Shown here: piece after piece, positions 11,141 through 24,100 of the stretch | Position numbering within the stretch: position 1 is the first letter of the stretch | Layout of the letters: the number at the start of each line of letters is the position of its first letter | Source of the DNA: Euglena gracilis | Taxonomy: Eukaryota; Euglenida; Euglenophyceae; Euglenales | Direction of reading: 5' to 3' | Length of the DNA stretch: 64,000 nt | Assembly (NCBI GenBank): GCA_039621445.1 | Contig: CP154957.1 | Location: forward strand, 4,210,504-4,274,503 | Made by a program: the position numbers and the translations under genes | Notes under the pieces: model-generated | What the model was told of the DNA's origin: nothing | The model's database searches: none | Seen by the model: only the letters and a program-made list of their open reading frames with translations

Positions 11141-12335
11141 ACCCCCCCCTGATCACTCTGCTGGTTTGGGTTCAACCCGAACTGGACCCCCCCCCAGAAA
11201 CAGGTGGGATAAACTAAAAACAGAAATACGAGGGGAAAACCAAAGATATCTGACGTTTATCATTCTTATTGTCATCCAAAGATTTGAAAAATGCAAACAG
11301 TGATGGTTTGAATCCGCCTCTCCCCACACTGCAATAGAAAAGAATCAACAGGAAAAACCTTACAGCACAATTACCCTTCGAGTGGGTGCACAGTGCGCAA
11401 TGCTGCGTGGTGGTCATTCAAACGGTTCGCCTGAAGGCATTCAAGCTGAAATTCCAAAAAAAGCGCACCCCGCACCTCAATCAGCCGCACCGAAGGTGCC
11501 CCCCTCAGGGGGGGGGGGGCTGCCTGCTTTGGGCAGGCCACAACAAAGCACAAAGCCTCCGCTTGTGGAAAAAAAAGAAGCCTGGTTGTCCAAAGGGAAA
11601 AGATGCGCCATATGGCACTATCCACCCCAAAACGTGGGGAGTCAAAAATGCCCTACCCCCCCCCCTTCCTGCCAATGGCACTCACCCCCCCCAGGTGGGT
11701 GAGACCTTCCTTAAAAAGAAGCCGGAGCACAACACACGCCCTCTTCCATGTGCATCATACGCTGGCTGGGCTCGCAGGCATCACCTTCCCTGGGCTGCAC
11801 CATCCTTCAACCCGAATTTGGAGACAGTGAGCAAGGGGACCACACCCATGGCAGGGGCACTCTCTGCGTTGGTGCCTGAGGGGCCGAGAGGCAGCTCAGG
11901 GGCGTGGGGGCTGGTTTCCGCAAGAGCCGTGGCTGGTCTCCTCCTCTTCGTTACCTGCGGCGCCAGAACGCAGAGGTGCCCCTTCCGACTCGGGAAACCA
12001 TTCCTCTGGCCGCTCAAGCAACCGGCTAAAATATCCAGAGCCTGTACATAGGAGGAGAGGGAGCAAGTGAGCGGCTTGCGGCACTCAAAAGTCCACTTCG
12101 ATCGCCAATGCTGTGGCTGAATTTAATTACCCAAAAACTGCAACCCCCCAGTTGTCTCAAGTCAGCGATTACCTGCACCTCCCCTGTCCCACAGACCAGG
12201 TTCCTAAACGCCCCCAAAAAATAAAACCCTGGGTCAACTTTTTGGGTCCGTTTCTGAAAAGAGGGGTCCCCCATGGGGTCTTCTGTTTTGGGACGTCTAA
12301 ACCCCCCCAAACAACTGAGCAGGGCCCTTTGCGTG
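11141..12335. other. Unassigned tract with long accidental frames
   Basis: Open frames run across about 11,386-12,051 on the plus strand and 11,781-12,382 on the minus strand. They cross C-runs, and I recognise no domain, splice pattern or second copy. Confidence 0.3.
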
Positions 12336-12680
12336 GGCAGTGCCCAAATAACTGGGCAGGCGGCAGGCCAAAAAAAGATCAATAGCGGGGCACCCTGTCC
12401 AGGTTAGCGGAGACAAAATACTCCACAACGATGGCCTGGCAAGTAACTCTCGCGGCAGGCTTGGGGGTTGGAGGAACAACAGGCACAATGGGAGCCAGAG
12501 TGGGATCGAATTGGTATCAGAAGATGTGTCACTCATTGGAAAAGGCCTTGTGATGGACATTTCCAATGAAAACAGGTTGTGCCCAAACTGCCCAATAACT
12601 GGGCAGGGGGGAGGACCAAAAAGATGGTTCCAATAACTGGGCACCCGGCCTGGTTATTTGGGGGGGGGGGGGTTACTTAT
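12336..12680. repeat. Cluster of AATAACTGGGCA motifs
   Basis: Words of the form CCCAA(A)TAACTGGGCAGG recur at about 12,345, 12,590 and 12,630, followed by GGTTATTTGGGGGG. GCCCA...TGGGC is near-palindromic. Together they mark the ends of a small C/G-run element. Confidence 0.4.
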
Positions 12681-12849
12681 TGGATTTTTTGCCAAGAATT
12701 CGGCCAAAAAAACTTTTTGCGGGAGGGTCAAAACAAGATCTTTGGCAATGAGCACAAATTGTCCCCCCAAAAAATGCCAAATTTAGCACACACACAAAAT
12801 GGACAAAAAACACCCATTTTGAGGTCTTCTTTTTTTCACAGTTTTTAGG

Positions 12850-13040
12850 GGGGGTCTATCACCCCCTGACCTGCACCCCCCGACAGGGTGGGGGGGGTCG
12901 TACGACCAGGTGTCAAAAAAGCGTATTTTCCCTAGGTCACGTACAACCCCCGGCCAGGCACACACCCCCTGACCTACAACCCCCAACCAGGGGTCGTCGG
13001 TCTTTAGGGGTGGTCGTTGAGCAAGGGGGGGGGGGGGTAA
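12850..13040. repeat. Dispersed repeat with GGTCGTACG motifs, copy 2
   Basis: This tract is homologous to 5,690-5,925 (CCTGACCTACAACCCCC, GGGGTCGTCGGTC, AGGGGTGGTCGTTGAGCAAGGGG). A relative of the 4,685-5,005 repeat follows directly at about 13,060-13,225. Confidence 0.5.
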
Positions 13041-13549
13041 GGACCGGGGGGTCCTGTGGACGGGCTGGAAAAAGGTGCTGGCTGGAACTGGACCTTACTC
13101 TGGGGGGTGGGGGTCCAGGGGGGGGGGGGCTCTGGGGGGCTCGCAGCTGGACCCGGCGGGGACCCAAAAAATGCACCCAAAAAAACCCAATCCAGCTGGG
13201 TTGGCATTTTTCAGCTGGGTTGGCATTTTTTGGGGTGAATGCCCAAAAATCACCCAAAAATGCCATTTGTATTTTCCAGGACATGTCTGAAAGACTCTTG
13301 GAGAACTTTAAGCAACTTCAAGCAAGTCAGAACGAGGTGGAAACTTGCATCTTTGAACTGGGTAATGCACTCAGGCATGACATTCACTAAGTCAACCCCA
13401 AAACATCACAGATGCAAAGCAGCGAATGAAGGATGGAAAAACAACAGGGAGCTCCAATGTGGTTGCAATTAAAGCTCAGTCCCATTACTTCTCTCTTGCA
13501 TAAGCGCACTAACTCCCCAACTTAGTTGCCGGCGAAGTGAGTGGGCAGC

Positions 13550-13985
13550 AGGGGGTATTTTTAAGCCGCCTTAAAAAAAAAACCTCTAAAAAATGTCTCG
13601 AAAATTTGGGCCAAAATGCGTAAAAATTCCTGGAAAAGAACCTTAAAAATTTCGAAAAAAACACCTTGACAAAATTCTTGAAATTCGAGCGGAAAATGAA
13701 AAATCGAAAAATCGCGTTGAAAGCAAGCCAACTTCTGGGGGGGGGGGGGGATGATTTCTAGCATTGCTGGAACATTGTCTATCCACATAAACCCGAAAAA
13801 AGGGGTGGTCTTCATTTATTTTATTTTGGGCCACGTTCGCTTCCCGGATGGCCCTTGGGCTTCCCTTGAAAAATAGAGTCCTCAAAAAATAGAACAAAAA
13901 TAAATAAAAACAGAGGCTTGAAAAAACCTAAAGAAAACCTAGAAAAATGCCTTAAAAATACCTTTAAAATCTTGAAAATTACACC
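13550..13985. repeat. Dispersed repeat rich in ACCTTAAAA, copy 2
   Basis: This is the partner of 10,790-11,140, with the same CCTTAAAA words and the same conserved TTCTAGCATTGCTGGAACA block. Confidence 0.5.
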
Positions 13986-14299
13986 TCGGTCCCCACTGGG
14001 CAGGGGGTTTATGGTGGTGGGGCTGGCCCCTCACCATTTGGCGGGGGGCCAGCAGGGTCTTCCTCAGTGTGCAATGTGACTCCTTAGGAATTCCCATTCA
14101 AAAAAAAAGTGGTCTGACACTCGGTTTAGGATTCCGCAATATCTTCTTTTAACCTTCATTGTCCATTGTGGCGAAGGGGGAAAAAATATCTCCAACTCGG
14201 GGCGACAATTCCGACAAAGTTCCTGATCAGGGAGGAAAATCTGAAATTTCGAAAGAATTTTTTCAACCGGGGAATTCAGAATTTGGTTGGTTTTAAGTT

Positions 14300-14640
14300 G
14301 GTAGAAGTGTTGAAGATGGAATGGGACCATACAGGCCTTTTGTCCGTTCTAATGCTGGCAGACAGGAGAAAATGATGTGCACACCCTCACCAAAAGATTG
14401 CGGGTGGGCGTCTTGTCGCCAAAGATGGGATGGGACAACGGGTCTTGAGGTCGGAAATAGTAGGGCAGCATGCGGCCGACAGTGTTGCGGCTCTGAAAGA
14501 CAAGCGATGCCGATCCACCCTTCCGATTCGAAGATGGGGTTAGCTGAATCTCCCCAGAAGGAAATGCTCAGCACCACAGAACAAATGCCCCCCCGTGTTT
14601 TTGACCAGGTCACATTGGACCTACCAGAGGAGGGTCATTG
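14300..14640 (-). other. Unrecognised open segment
   Basis: Both strands are open here. The minus frame includes FWGDSANPIFESEGWIGIAC and SRPVVPSHLWRQDAHPQSFG and has balanced composition without homopolymers, unlike most accidental frames nearby. I recognise no family. It could be an exon or a transposon fragment. Confidence 0.2.
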
Positions 14641-14899
14641 CAGGGGGGGGGGGGCAGGGTTCGATGTAAAGGCAGGTGGGGGGGTCAGACCCCCCCTCCA
14701 GTCCCTCCCATGTGTGGTATTTTGCCTTGGGACATCCCCCCACCTAAACAGCCCGGGTGACCAATTTTCGGCTCCGCGCGACGTGCCGGGCCAAAAATTT
14801 CTGACCCCCCAGCAGTCCAAAAGTGCCAATTTGGGCACTTTTGAGGGGGGGATTGTGCAAAATGCAAAAAAAAAAACATTGGGGCAAAGCCCCGGGTCG

Positions 14900-16490
14900 G
14901 TCCGGACCCCCTTGGCCACCAAACTCGCACTTAAGGATGTTATCTTTGTCTGTGTGGGCATTTGAGCAAAATGACTTTTCTGAAAATCCTGAAAATCAAC
15001 ACCTGCACTTGAGAAAAAGGACATATGTTAGTTGCACACCTCGCAATGATCATTAGAAAACACAAGGGCTTCAAACTAATTATCCTAAACGAGCTGTGTG
15101 ATGCGGACAGAGTGGCAGATTGTGTTCCTGTCTGTCAAACAGGTGAGGTGGGTTGTTCACACTGGCTGTTGCGTCCATGGGTATTGGTGTTTTCGTGTTG
15201 TCTGTAAATGCTAGGTGTGCCAGTTTTGACGCTGAGCAATTTCGCACCATTTGGACAATGTGATGCTGTTGAATTACTGACATTCATGGCCTGAATAACC
15301 TTTCTGAATGGTTACTCAATTTCTTCAGAATTGAGATGGCATGCGCCAGGTCGGGCACATCTAGAACCTTTCTCACTGCAAAGGAATTTTTCGAAAACGA
15401 ACAATCTAACAGTCATTGCTGCACCTGTGCCGAAGCTGCAGGCTGGTGTAACTCTGCCAAGGCAACTGTCACCAGAATGCAAAATGGTGCATAGCACATG
15501 TTGATCAATGCCCTTTCCATTCTTTGCTCATTTTTTTTTAGAATTAAGGCGTCTTTGATCGACCCACAGCAGTGTTACACATGCAATCAGCAGGAAACGA
15601 ATGGCATGAGACTGTGGTCGGTCGAATTCAAATTCTTCCACTGCTCCTGCGTGCCTGGTGCCCTTATTCTTTTTCCTTTGTTGTCAATTTCCTTTTAAAC
15701 AGCCGACCCCCCCCGGGGGGGAGGGGGTGATTGCCAGGGGGAGCAACAAAAGAGTACTGGTTTCAGGAGTCCCTGGCCACTCACCACACAACTGGGCCGG
15801 AAGTGAAGATAGCGCCGGCCATAAACAGTCAAGAAGCCTTAGTGCAACTAAGGAAGGGGTGATGACCCTGAAATGACGATTTCCAAAAAAATCACCGACA
15901 TCCAGCTTCAACTTCTCACCTTCTCAATCTCCTGCATTCCACCAAAAGAAGCAATGACGCCGTTCGCTTCCTTGTAGTATCCTGAAGAGATATGGAATCA
16001 ACAGAATAAAAAAACTGCATGAATTAACTAAACTGCATTCAATTAATTATATACCCAGTTCAGTCCCCTCCCAATTTTACCAAAACTGGGCAATCACCCA
16101 AATTTAGCAATATGCAATATCACAGCTAACATGAAAACTGCCCAAAAATGGCTGAAACCCACCCAAAAAGAGCCCAAATTACCAAAAATTTCAATGAGTT
16201 TGAATATTAGTTTGGGTAATTTTCCACAACTGCATGAAACCTTCCGAACTCTTTGCCCTTTTGAATATTAACTTTTTTGCTCAAATTCCAACCGTTATGA
16301 ATGGATTTTTGCATGTTCACAATAGACTGAATTTGCCACCAAGAATTGTCCTGAAATTCCTATTTGCGCATCTCCACAGGGCTTGAAATTCCCATGCAAA
16401 GAATTTGCGAAAGAAACGAAATGGGCAAAGCCAAGGTCAATTGGCTTTGCAGCAATGCCTTTGTCAACTTCAATACACAGTTTTTTTTCA
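14900..16490. other. Unassigned tract
   Basis: I see no supported gene. The word AACTCGCACT(TA)AGGAT near 14,923 recurs near 26,765, so part of the tract is a dispersed repeat. Confidence 0.3.
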
Positions 16491-16499
16491 ACTCTTAGG

Positions 16500-16830
16500 G
16501 AGAGGAGCGGGCCACAGGTTCACGGGGGGGGGGGGCAGGCTGCTTTTTTACCAACCCGGGGGGGGGGGGGTCCGGAGTGCCTTGGGGTGCCTGCCCAGGC
16601 AGCCACTACCCGGATTTCGGCCTGCATCCAGGCACATTTCTTTGAAAATAGGCCAGTTTTGGCTCCCCGGCGCCTTCGGCGCCGGGGTCTGTGCTAGGGC
16701 ACTTTTGGCCGTGTGCCCTACCCCCCCCCCCCCCGGAGGGGGGGTCGGATCGGGAGTGCCTTGGAGTGCCTGCCCGGGCAGGCACCCCCCCCCCCGGGGT
16801 GGGGTCGGCACCATGTGCACCAGAGGAGTG
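16500..16830. repeat. GC-run repeat with GTGCCTGCCCGGGCAGGCAC palindrome
   Basis: A perfect 20-nt palindrome, GTGCCTGCCCGGGCAGGCAC, lies at about 16,766-16,785. A degenerate copy is near 16,588, with G and C runs between them and CGGCGCCTTCGGCGCCGG at about 16,668. This looks like the end region of a C-run element. Confidence 0.45.
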
Positions 16831-16859
16831 CAGTGCAGGAGAGCCACGCCTTCATGCTC

Positions 16860-17785
16860 TAGCCAAAAATCGCCATAAGGCCAAGCACCAGGCGGGAAAT
16901 TTCTGCCCGAACTGGCGTACCTGAAGCCGACGTCTGGGGGACCAAAAATAAATAAAAATGAAATATGTCATTTTCCAAAATGGTTTGTAGATACTGTCAT
17001 ACGAAAAAATAACATCCGGACATCTATGTCCCTACCTTAAAAAAAACAGCCTGGGGGGGGGTCAGGGGGAAAATGACCTCTTTCGGGCCGTTCCATTGCA
17101 TTTTTGGCACAAAAAGGTCTCTTTCTGGGTCCTTCTGGGCACTTTTCGCCGAGGTCCAGGCTTGAACAAAAACATCATTCTAATTGGACTTACTGGGGGG
17201 GGGGGGGAAGTCCATTAAATTCAAGAACATTCCAAACACTGAACAACTGACTGAACAACATTGAACTTTGAGAACAACTGGTATGGCATGCCACACCAGG
17301 AAACTCCACACAAGTGAAAGTCTGAGAAGGGATCTTTGTCCACCCAGATGCCGGGTCAAGCTGATCTGCTGGAAGACAGCGGATGACAGGATCACCATTG
17401 GTGACAACAATAATGACTAGCTGTTATTCAAATTTGCAGTCTTCCGAATTCTTGGTAGAACGGATGAAAACCCATGTTTCTCAGGACCTCATCATTGATC
17501 TGATAATTGCAGCATAAAAGAGATTGAGTTCAAAAATTGGACCCCCATAAATGGATCGTTGGTAGGGAGGTTTGGAGACAATTGGTGGTCCAATGGTCCA
17601 ATGATGAAAATTTTGTTTTTTTTTGCCTGTCCGGAAATTTCACAAAAAGGAAATTATCACCCTGCCACCAAAAAATTTTTCAGCAAAAAAAAAATTTACT
17701 TTTTGACCCTCCGGCATGCATAAATTCTCAATCGCATACCTGGCTATACCAGTTTTTACAACAATACCTGGCTGACAAGCCCAAA
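16860..17785. other. Unassigned tract
   Basis: No gene, RNA or second-copy repeat recognised apart from short C and G runs. Confidence 0.3.
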
Positions 17786-17789
17786 CTAT

Positions 17790-17973
17790 CCTCACCCCCC
17801 CCCCCCTCAAAGTGGCCACCCTCTGGGGGGGGGGGGGAGACCACTTTTGGGGTCAATATTGGTCTTCAGCGCCTTCGCTGCGGAGTAGAAGTGGCCACTG
17901 TGGGGGGTCAACAAAATTTGCCAAAGTTTTGACCACTTTGGGGGGGTGGCCACTTTGAGGGGGGCGGTGAGGG
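17790..17973. mobile_element. Small C-run MITE with AAAGTGGCCAC motifs
   Basis: The left end CCTCACC(C)nTCAAAGTGGCCACC and the right end GGTGGCCACTTTGAGGGGGGCGGTGAGG form an inverted pair. Further copies of the inner motif (CCACTTT, AAGTGGCCACT) lie between them. Both flanks carry TAT (17,787-17,789 and about 17,974-17,976), a possible 3-bp duplication. Confidence 0.6.
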
Positions 17974-18159
17974 TATTTGAGGCGCCGAATCATTTTTAAT
18001 AAATGCAAAATTCCAGGGGAATCATTTCACCCTCACCAGGTTTTGAATAGTAATGAGGTCTTAATATGCGCGCCAATTTGATGCCCTGTTTAAACCGGCT
18101 CCCTGCATGGATATTTTTCGATTAAAATGTAAGGGATTCAGAACAAAGTTGGCTGGCAG

Positions 18160-18415
18160 GGGTCGAAAAACGCTCGTTTTCGGCTGGAAAGCACTTTTTC
18201 CGGGTCCGGGAGGCCAAAAAACATGGTTTTGGGGGAAAAAATTCAATTTTTTCGACTTTTTTGACCCGAAAATGAGCCAAAGTCCATTGGTTTTGGACCG
18301 AAAACGGGGGCGGAGGGATCGAAAAACGCTCGTCTTCGGCTCGGAAACACTTTTTCCGGGTCCGGGAGGACAAAAAAACATGGTTTTGGGCAAAAAAGTC
18401 GATTTTTGGGGGGGA
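18160..18415. repeat. ~120-bp repeat, two units
   Basis: Two units contain CGAAAAACGCTCGT-TTCGGCT followed by ACTTTTTCCGGGTCCGGGAGG and an AACATGGTTTTGG word. Further units in the same orientation lie at 19,435-19,660 and an inverted one at about 19,800-20,020. Confidence 0.7.
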
Positions 18416-18894
18416 GCAGCCGTGTGACTCACAGGAAAATGAGGTACCACATCCTTGTGGTGGTGAACCTCAATAACCACCCTTCAAGGTCATGTTTATC
18501 GTTGTTGGAGGTTGCATTGAGGTTGCATTTGGGGATTTTTGCATTTTTTGTTCATTTTGGCAGTTTTGGAATTTCTTGACCAATTTCAACCAATTTGGTC
18601 CAGTTTGGGTCAATTTCATGGTCATCTTTAGGGACTGACCAAACAATGGCACAACCACTGTCCCGTGTGCTGTAAAGCGGCAGAAAATGGCCCAGACAAA
18701 CCCTAATGGCTGAAAATGGTTGAATTTTTGTGTAAAGAATTCAAAATAACCAGAAAATATGCCCAAAATCGGCAATGGCCATTCGAGGGTTTTCACACCA
18801 TTAGGATGTGCCACTTAAAAATGGGACACGTGCCTCTCAAAAAAAAAACCTCCACCAAAAATTTGGACTTTGCCCCAATATTTGGCATTTGTCA

Positions 18895-19345
18895 GAATTG
18901 ACCCACCAAATTAGGCATTTGCACCTCAAAGGAAGGAACCTTTTTATTAATTAGGAATGCCACTCAAGATTAGGCATTGGCACACCAAATTAGGGATTAT
19001 CATTCAAATTTCAGTATTTTACACCCGAAATTAGGCATTTGCCACTCAAAAACAGGAATGGACACATGAAATTAGGCATTTGCCTTTCAAAATAAGGATT
19101 CTGCATCCCAAATTAGGCAGTAAAGTTAGGCCCTCCAAATTAGGCAATTGCCCCTCAATTAGGAACCTTTTCATTAATTTGCCACTTAAAATTAGGCATT
19201 GCACACCGAATTAGGGAGTACCACTCAAATTTTAGTATTTTACACCCAAAATTCACACGTGAAATTAGGAATTTCCTCCTCAAATAAGGAATTGGCACAC
19301 TAAATTAGGAATTTGCCTCTCAGAATTCGGAACCGGCACATCATT
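18895..19345. repeat. Degenerate minisatellite based on AAATTAGGCATTTGC
   Basis: The words AAATTAGGCATTTGC, ATTAGGAATTTG, CACTCAAA and ACACCAAATTAGG recur about every 20-40 bp over ~450 bp. The units are strongly diverged. Confidence 0.7.
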
Positions 19346-19434
19346 AGGGATTTGCAATCCGAAATAAGCTTAACAACATGACCCGGCTTCCGTCACGCCG
19401 TCGGCCAGTCGTTGGCCAGCCGTGTGCTCCCCCT

Positions 19435-20020
19435 TCGACTTTTTTGACCCGAAAATGACCCAAAGTCCATTGGTTTCAGAACGAAAACGGGGGGCGGGGG
19501 GATCGAAAAACGCTCGTTTTCGGCTCGAAAACACCTTTTCCGGGTCTGGGAGGCCAAAGAACATGGTTCTGGGCAAATAAAAATTTTCGATTTTTTTTCG
19601 ACTTTTTGACCCCAAAATCACCCAAACTCCATCGGTTTCGGGCCCAAAACGGGGGGCCGGGGGTAAAAAAAAACGCTCCTTTTCGGCCCGAGATACAGCC
19701 GTTTTTCGGCCAATCTGGGACATTTTGTACACTTTTTCCACTGTCAGACTTGGCTGCTTTTTTCGGGCGAAAAAAATCCAAAAAAAATTCAAAAAAATCG
19801 AAAAAAAATTTATTGGCCCAAAAACATGTTTTTTGGCCTCCCAGACCCGGAAAAAGTGTTAAGAGTCGAAAACAAGCGTTTTTTGCCCCCCGTCCCCCGT
19901 TTTGGGCCCGAATCCCATGGACTTGGGGTCATTTTTGGGTCAAAAAAAGGTCGAAAAAATCAGAAAAAACTTTGCCCAAAACCATGTTCTTTGGCCTCCC
20001 GGATCCGGAAAAGGGAGTTG
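19435..20020. repeat. ~120-bp repeat, further units in both orientations
   Basis: This stretch continues the repeat at 18,160-18,415. A direct unit (CGAAAAACGCTCGTTTTCGG ... AACATGGTTCTGG) is followed by partly inverted units (CCCAGACCCGGAAAAAGTGT and GCGTTTTTTGCCCCCCGT). Overlapping open frames are a by-product of the repeat. Confidence 0.65.
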
Positions 20021-20069
20021 CGGGGAAATCAAAACACTGGTAGATGGGGCATCCCAAGGGCTTCAATTT

Positions 20070-20255
20070 AGGTCTCCGGACATTTCCTTTGATTTTGCAT
20101 CATTTTCGAGATATTTTGAAAATATCAATTTTTGGGCCCAAAATGGCAGAGTCCGGGGGCCTCATCCAGGGAGGGCGGGCCAATCCTACCAAGTTTGGAC
20201 CCCTTCCGCACGTGAATAACTCGGGCCTAACGGGGAGTTCGGGGACAATTAGGGG
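20070..20255 (+). repeat. Dispersed repeat, plus copy (partner at 60,150-60,330)
   Basis: About 180 bp match the reverse strand at 60,150-60,330. Shared blocks are CGAGATATTT, AAATGGCAGAG, AGTTTGGACCCCTT, GTGAATAACTCGGGCCT and GGGGAGTT. The two copies lie 40 kb apart. Confidence 0.7.
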
Positions 20256-20399
20256 GGGGGGGGCTCTCCTAACCCCTGAGGGGACAGGCACCTTTTTTTT
20301 TTTTTGCCCACGGCAAGCATGAGCAAAATGCAGCAGTTACCGCCTGGGAGGCGCAAAACACCACTTTGGTCACAAACCCAAAAAAACCGTCATTTTTCT

Positions 20400-20660
20400 G
20401 TCATTTTCTGCTGAAATTGGCCGCATCGGCACTCCAAAAACGAGTGCTCTGCCTTGCCTTGAGGTCAGCGGCGATTCTTTTCCTGTGCAAACTTGGTGAT
20501 TTTTTGTACATATTTGGATTCGTGGCTTTTTCTTATCAACAAATTTTTGAAACCGAAGGTGTTGGAGGTTTTCTGAGCTCTTTTTGCTGCCTTGCTGAAA
20601 TTGGCCCATTTTGTCCCGGAGGCCAATTAGAGAATTAGGCAAATAAGGGTGGGGGGTGAG
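20400..20660. repeat. Dispersed repeat related to 50,870-51,025
   Basis: The two copies share GATTTTTTGTGCAT-like sequence, TTTTTGGATT, TTTTCGAAAC-type words, GTTTTTGGAGGTTTTCTGAG and GAAATTGGCC. Both end in CCAATTAG words. Confidence 0.55.
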
Positions 20661-21119
20661 GGAAATAAGGGGGTGAGGGAAATCAAGCGGCTTGGGAAAC
20701 GGGGCTTCTACGCCTACACCAAGATCAGAGAATCCAGTGAATGCTTAAAGCAAAATAGTCATCACTGGGTTGTACCACCGGGATCAGTGTTGGGCTCATT
20801 GGTTCCATCTTTGGCATCTAGAGAAAACACATCAGGCACAATAGCAGTCATCTGACCTGAACGATGGAGAATATCATCGGCACCGTACCATTCCATTCTG
20901 CCCCTCCCCCCCCCCCGGGCTCTGGAGGTGATTACCATGCATTTTTTCCCATTTTTGGACCATGTCAAGGGAAATTTTGGATTTTGAACAAAAAGGTTGA
21001 TGAAAAGTAACCAAATTGGCAATTTTGTACATTTTTTGACCAAGAAATTGTAGGTTGTTGAAGCATATAGGCCCATGTTGAGTTCATCCTTTTATTCTTT
21101 TTCTTTGGGGGTGGTTCGA

Positions 21120-24100
21120 CCTAGGCGGCCACCTACGGCACAAATGACCGACGGGACCGTCGGTCATTTTTCGGCACTAAATCTCTTCCTACGGCACTTG
21201 CTTTTGTGAAGAAAAGTAGACGAACGTCAGTTTGCCTTCACAGGGTACCTTTTTCCTCATAAAAATGCAAATTTGAGCCTGTTGGGCATGAATTGAAATG
21301 TGGCAAAATGAACGTTCATTATACGAAAAAACATGTCAAAGTGGAGTTTACAGCATGTGCACAGACAAAAACAGATTGTGCCATCACCTCCCTCTTTTAG
21401 GTATGCTCACATTCCCAGACCGGAGGAAAGGACAAAAACACCTGTAATGATTATGAGAATGAGAAGCAGGATTATTGCATGCGAGCACATGACCATCCAA
21501 TTTTCATTAAAAGAGGATTAAGCAGCTTACATTGTGGGCAAACGCCCAGACCACAACTGAGCTTAACTATCCAGGAGGATCATTGAAAAATGGATGCCAT
21601 TGCCACCACAAAGCAGCTGCTCCGAAAGAACAAAATGAAGAAATTACAGAAAGGGACATCCAACAAATCGTCCATTGTCCCTGCTGCAGTTTCTGATTGC
21701 ATCGATAATCCTAGATGACCACCGAAAACACAAAAAACGACGGTCCCGTCGGTCCAGATAAAAGTCCTTCAGAAGCAATATGCCCCTCTGTGATGGGCAC
21801 TGCCACAGGTCCAAAAAGCTAATGAACAAGGTACACCAAACAAACAAGAGCAATTGTAGTTTGCAATTCCGCTGACCGATGGGAGCGTCGGTCATTTCAT
21901 GCTCTGTGTATGCAAAACGCCGTGATTTTCAATCAACGTCCTGAATGACAAGCAAACAATGCAATGACAATGAGCAAACGTCCTTACGGTGTCATTCTGG
22001 TGACATTCATTCCCAAGTGTGGGTCAGCCCACACCTTCATGGAACAAACCAACAAATCACCACAAATACTCCTTGCAGAATGCTAAATTTGAAAGTGATT
22101 TGGTATTGAAACCACCAATTGTCTGTGGAAGATGCTAGATTCACAAAGAAATTATCCCCCCCCCTGAAACTGATAAGGGACCAGGACCAGAAGAAAATGA
22201 AAAGGGAAAAACAGAAAATGAAAAATGACCGACGGGTCCGTCGGTCATTTTATCATAATCATCTTGGAGGTTGCTTTTCAGCAAGCGATCCATCTGACTA
22301 ACTCCCAAAAGACCTTTAAATTGAACGTCATTTTGTTCTTCACTTTGACAGGGTATACAGCCCTTTTTACCTCTCCCACTAACATAAATGATCATGCATG
22401 TTTTCATCAGCATCATCATTCTGAATTCAAAAATACAGCATCAGTCAACAACGTTCAGCACTCAAGCATGTGCATTGCACGAAAGGCCAGGTAACTGTGC
22501 ACAATGCACACTTCCGTCCATACGGTTGTGAAAATGTTCTACCTTTCAATCGGAGAGATCAGAGAGCATTTTGCAAAAGACACTCTGTGTGTATTGTTCA
22601 GAGTCATGGATACCACCTGCAGTTGCAGCTGCAGTTGCTTTGGGAGAGAAAGCACCCTGTGGCCTTTTTGTTTCTGCTCCATCCACAATTTGTGTACTGG
22701 CAATGCTTCCAGAAAGATGTATTTTGTGCGGTTTCTGGCTGGCATTGGCTTGTTTCTTCTGGGGTGTTTTGTGTCCCAGGTTCGTCAAAATTTTATTGAG
22801 GGGGCTTGTGCCAGCCTGCTTCATTTGCCGGTTTGCCTCTTGGGTCAAAAAAATGGGCCAGGGAGGGATTGTGTGTAGTAAATGGTTGTGATCACTGATC
22901 AAGGTAACCAAAATACATCTGATTTCGCGCAATGTTGCGTTCAAAATAGAACGACGTCCATATGTGTATGTGATTTCTTGCAATCACCCAACCAATTCAT
23001 CCCAGAAAAGGGAGTAATTTTTCACAAATAGCTCAGATTCACTGCACAAAACACCGCCTCTGTCAAAACCACACCCAAACAAAGTTGCTTGACTTTCTCT
23101 GTTGCAAGTGTCTGGAAAAACCACGTGTGAGAGAAAATAGGTTGGGATTACGTCAGGGCTTGTCTGTTATATCAACCTCAGGCCTTGTGTTACAAACACC
23201 CTGTGGCAATGTCTGAAAACGCTGGCAACCGGTGTATTTCTGAGCAATGCCGGCTCTGCACTTCCCATCGGGGGCTAAATACATACATACCATAGCCGTG
23301 TACCATCGAGACATTGGCTGTACCTGGTTTTTGAAAGCAAGAGACAACAAGGTCTCTCGTCCCTGTCTGATTTCCATTCTGGTCCAAATTACGGTACGTT
23401 GGTTTTAGAACTCCTGCAATTTAATGATGCAGAATGTTGCTGTGGCATGCGACATTTAGCCTTCGGCTATGGTGTGTACATATGGCTGGCTAATTGAACC
23501 TTACAAGAAACAAAGGTATATGACAATATCGACAAACCTCCACCGCATTTTGTTATTCTGGTGTTCTGGAACGAGGCAGTTTCTCTTCCACAGAAACGCA
23601 CGTATTTTCCACACCGAATGATCAGCTGTATTTTGGCCATGGAATGGTCGAAATACTGAATGGAATTGTCATGGAATTCTTTTGTGATGAGGGGATGGAA
23701 TTTGTACCTGGTAACAAAAGCTTCGTTCAACATGTGCTGATAAACATCTCATTAACAATGAGAGTGGCACATCTTGACCGACGGTCCCGTCGGTCTTCTT
23801 TTCCATCAAACTACATATTCTGTGGAGGAATTGGTCATCTTTTTTGTTCAAGAACAACAATGTATTTGATTTAGCTGCAAAGTTCAACAAACAAAAGCAG
23901 TACTATCGCTAGAAGTCATGGTGGTGCATTTGCACCTTCCACGCGTTCTTCGCAGGTTTCTCCGCCATCCAACTGTGGTACATACAGTTATGGTGACAAA
24001 CAGACAATGTGTCATATACCTTGACCGGTTTTACGCAATATGGGATTCTGAGAAGAGTTGAGAGAGTGAGAAGAGTTAACAGGTCAGAGTGATTTCCTAC

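Noticed and set aside
11386-12051. 221-codon plus-strand open frame
   Set aside because: It crosses C/G runs with overlapping open frames on the other strand, low similarity to any known domain, and no second copy.
18895-19345. CRISPR-like array
   Set aside because: Units are irregular in length and diverged, with no constant repeat or unique spacers; the genome is eukaryotic.
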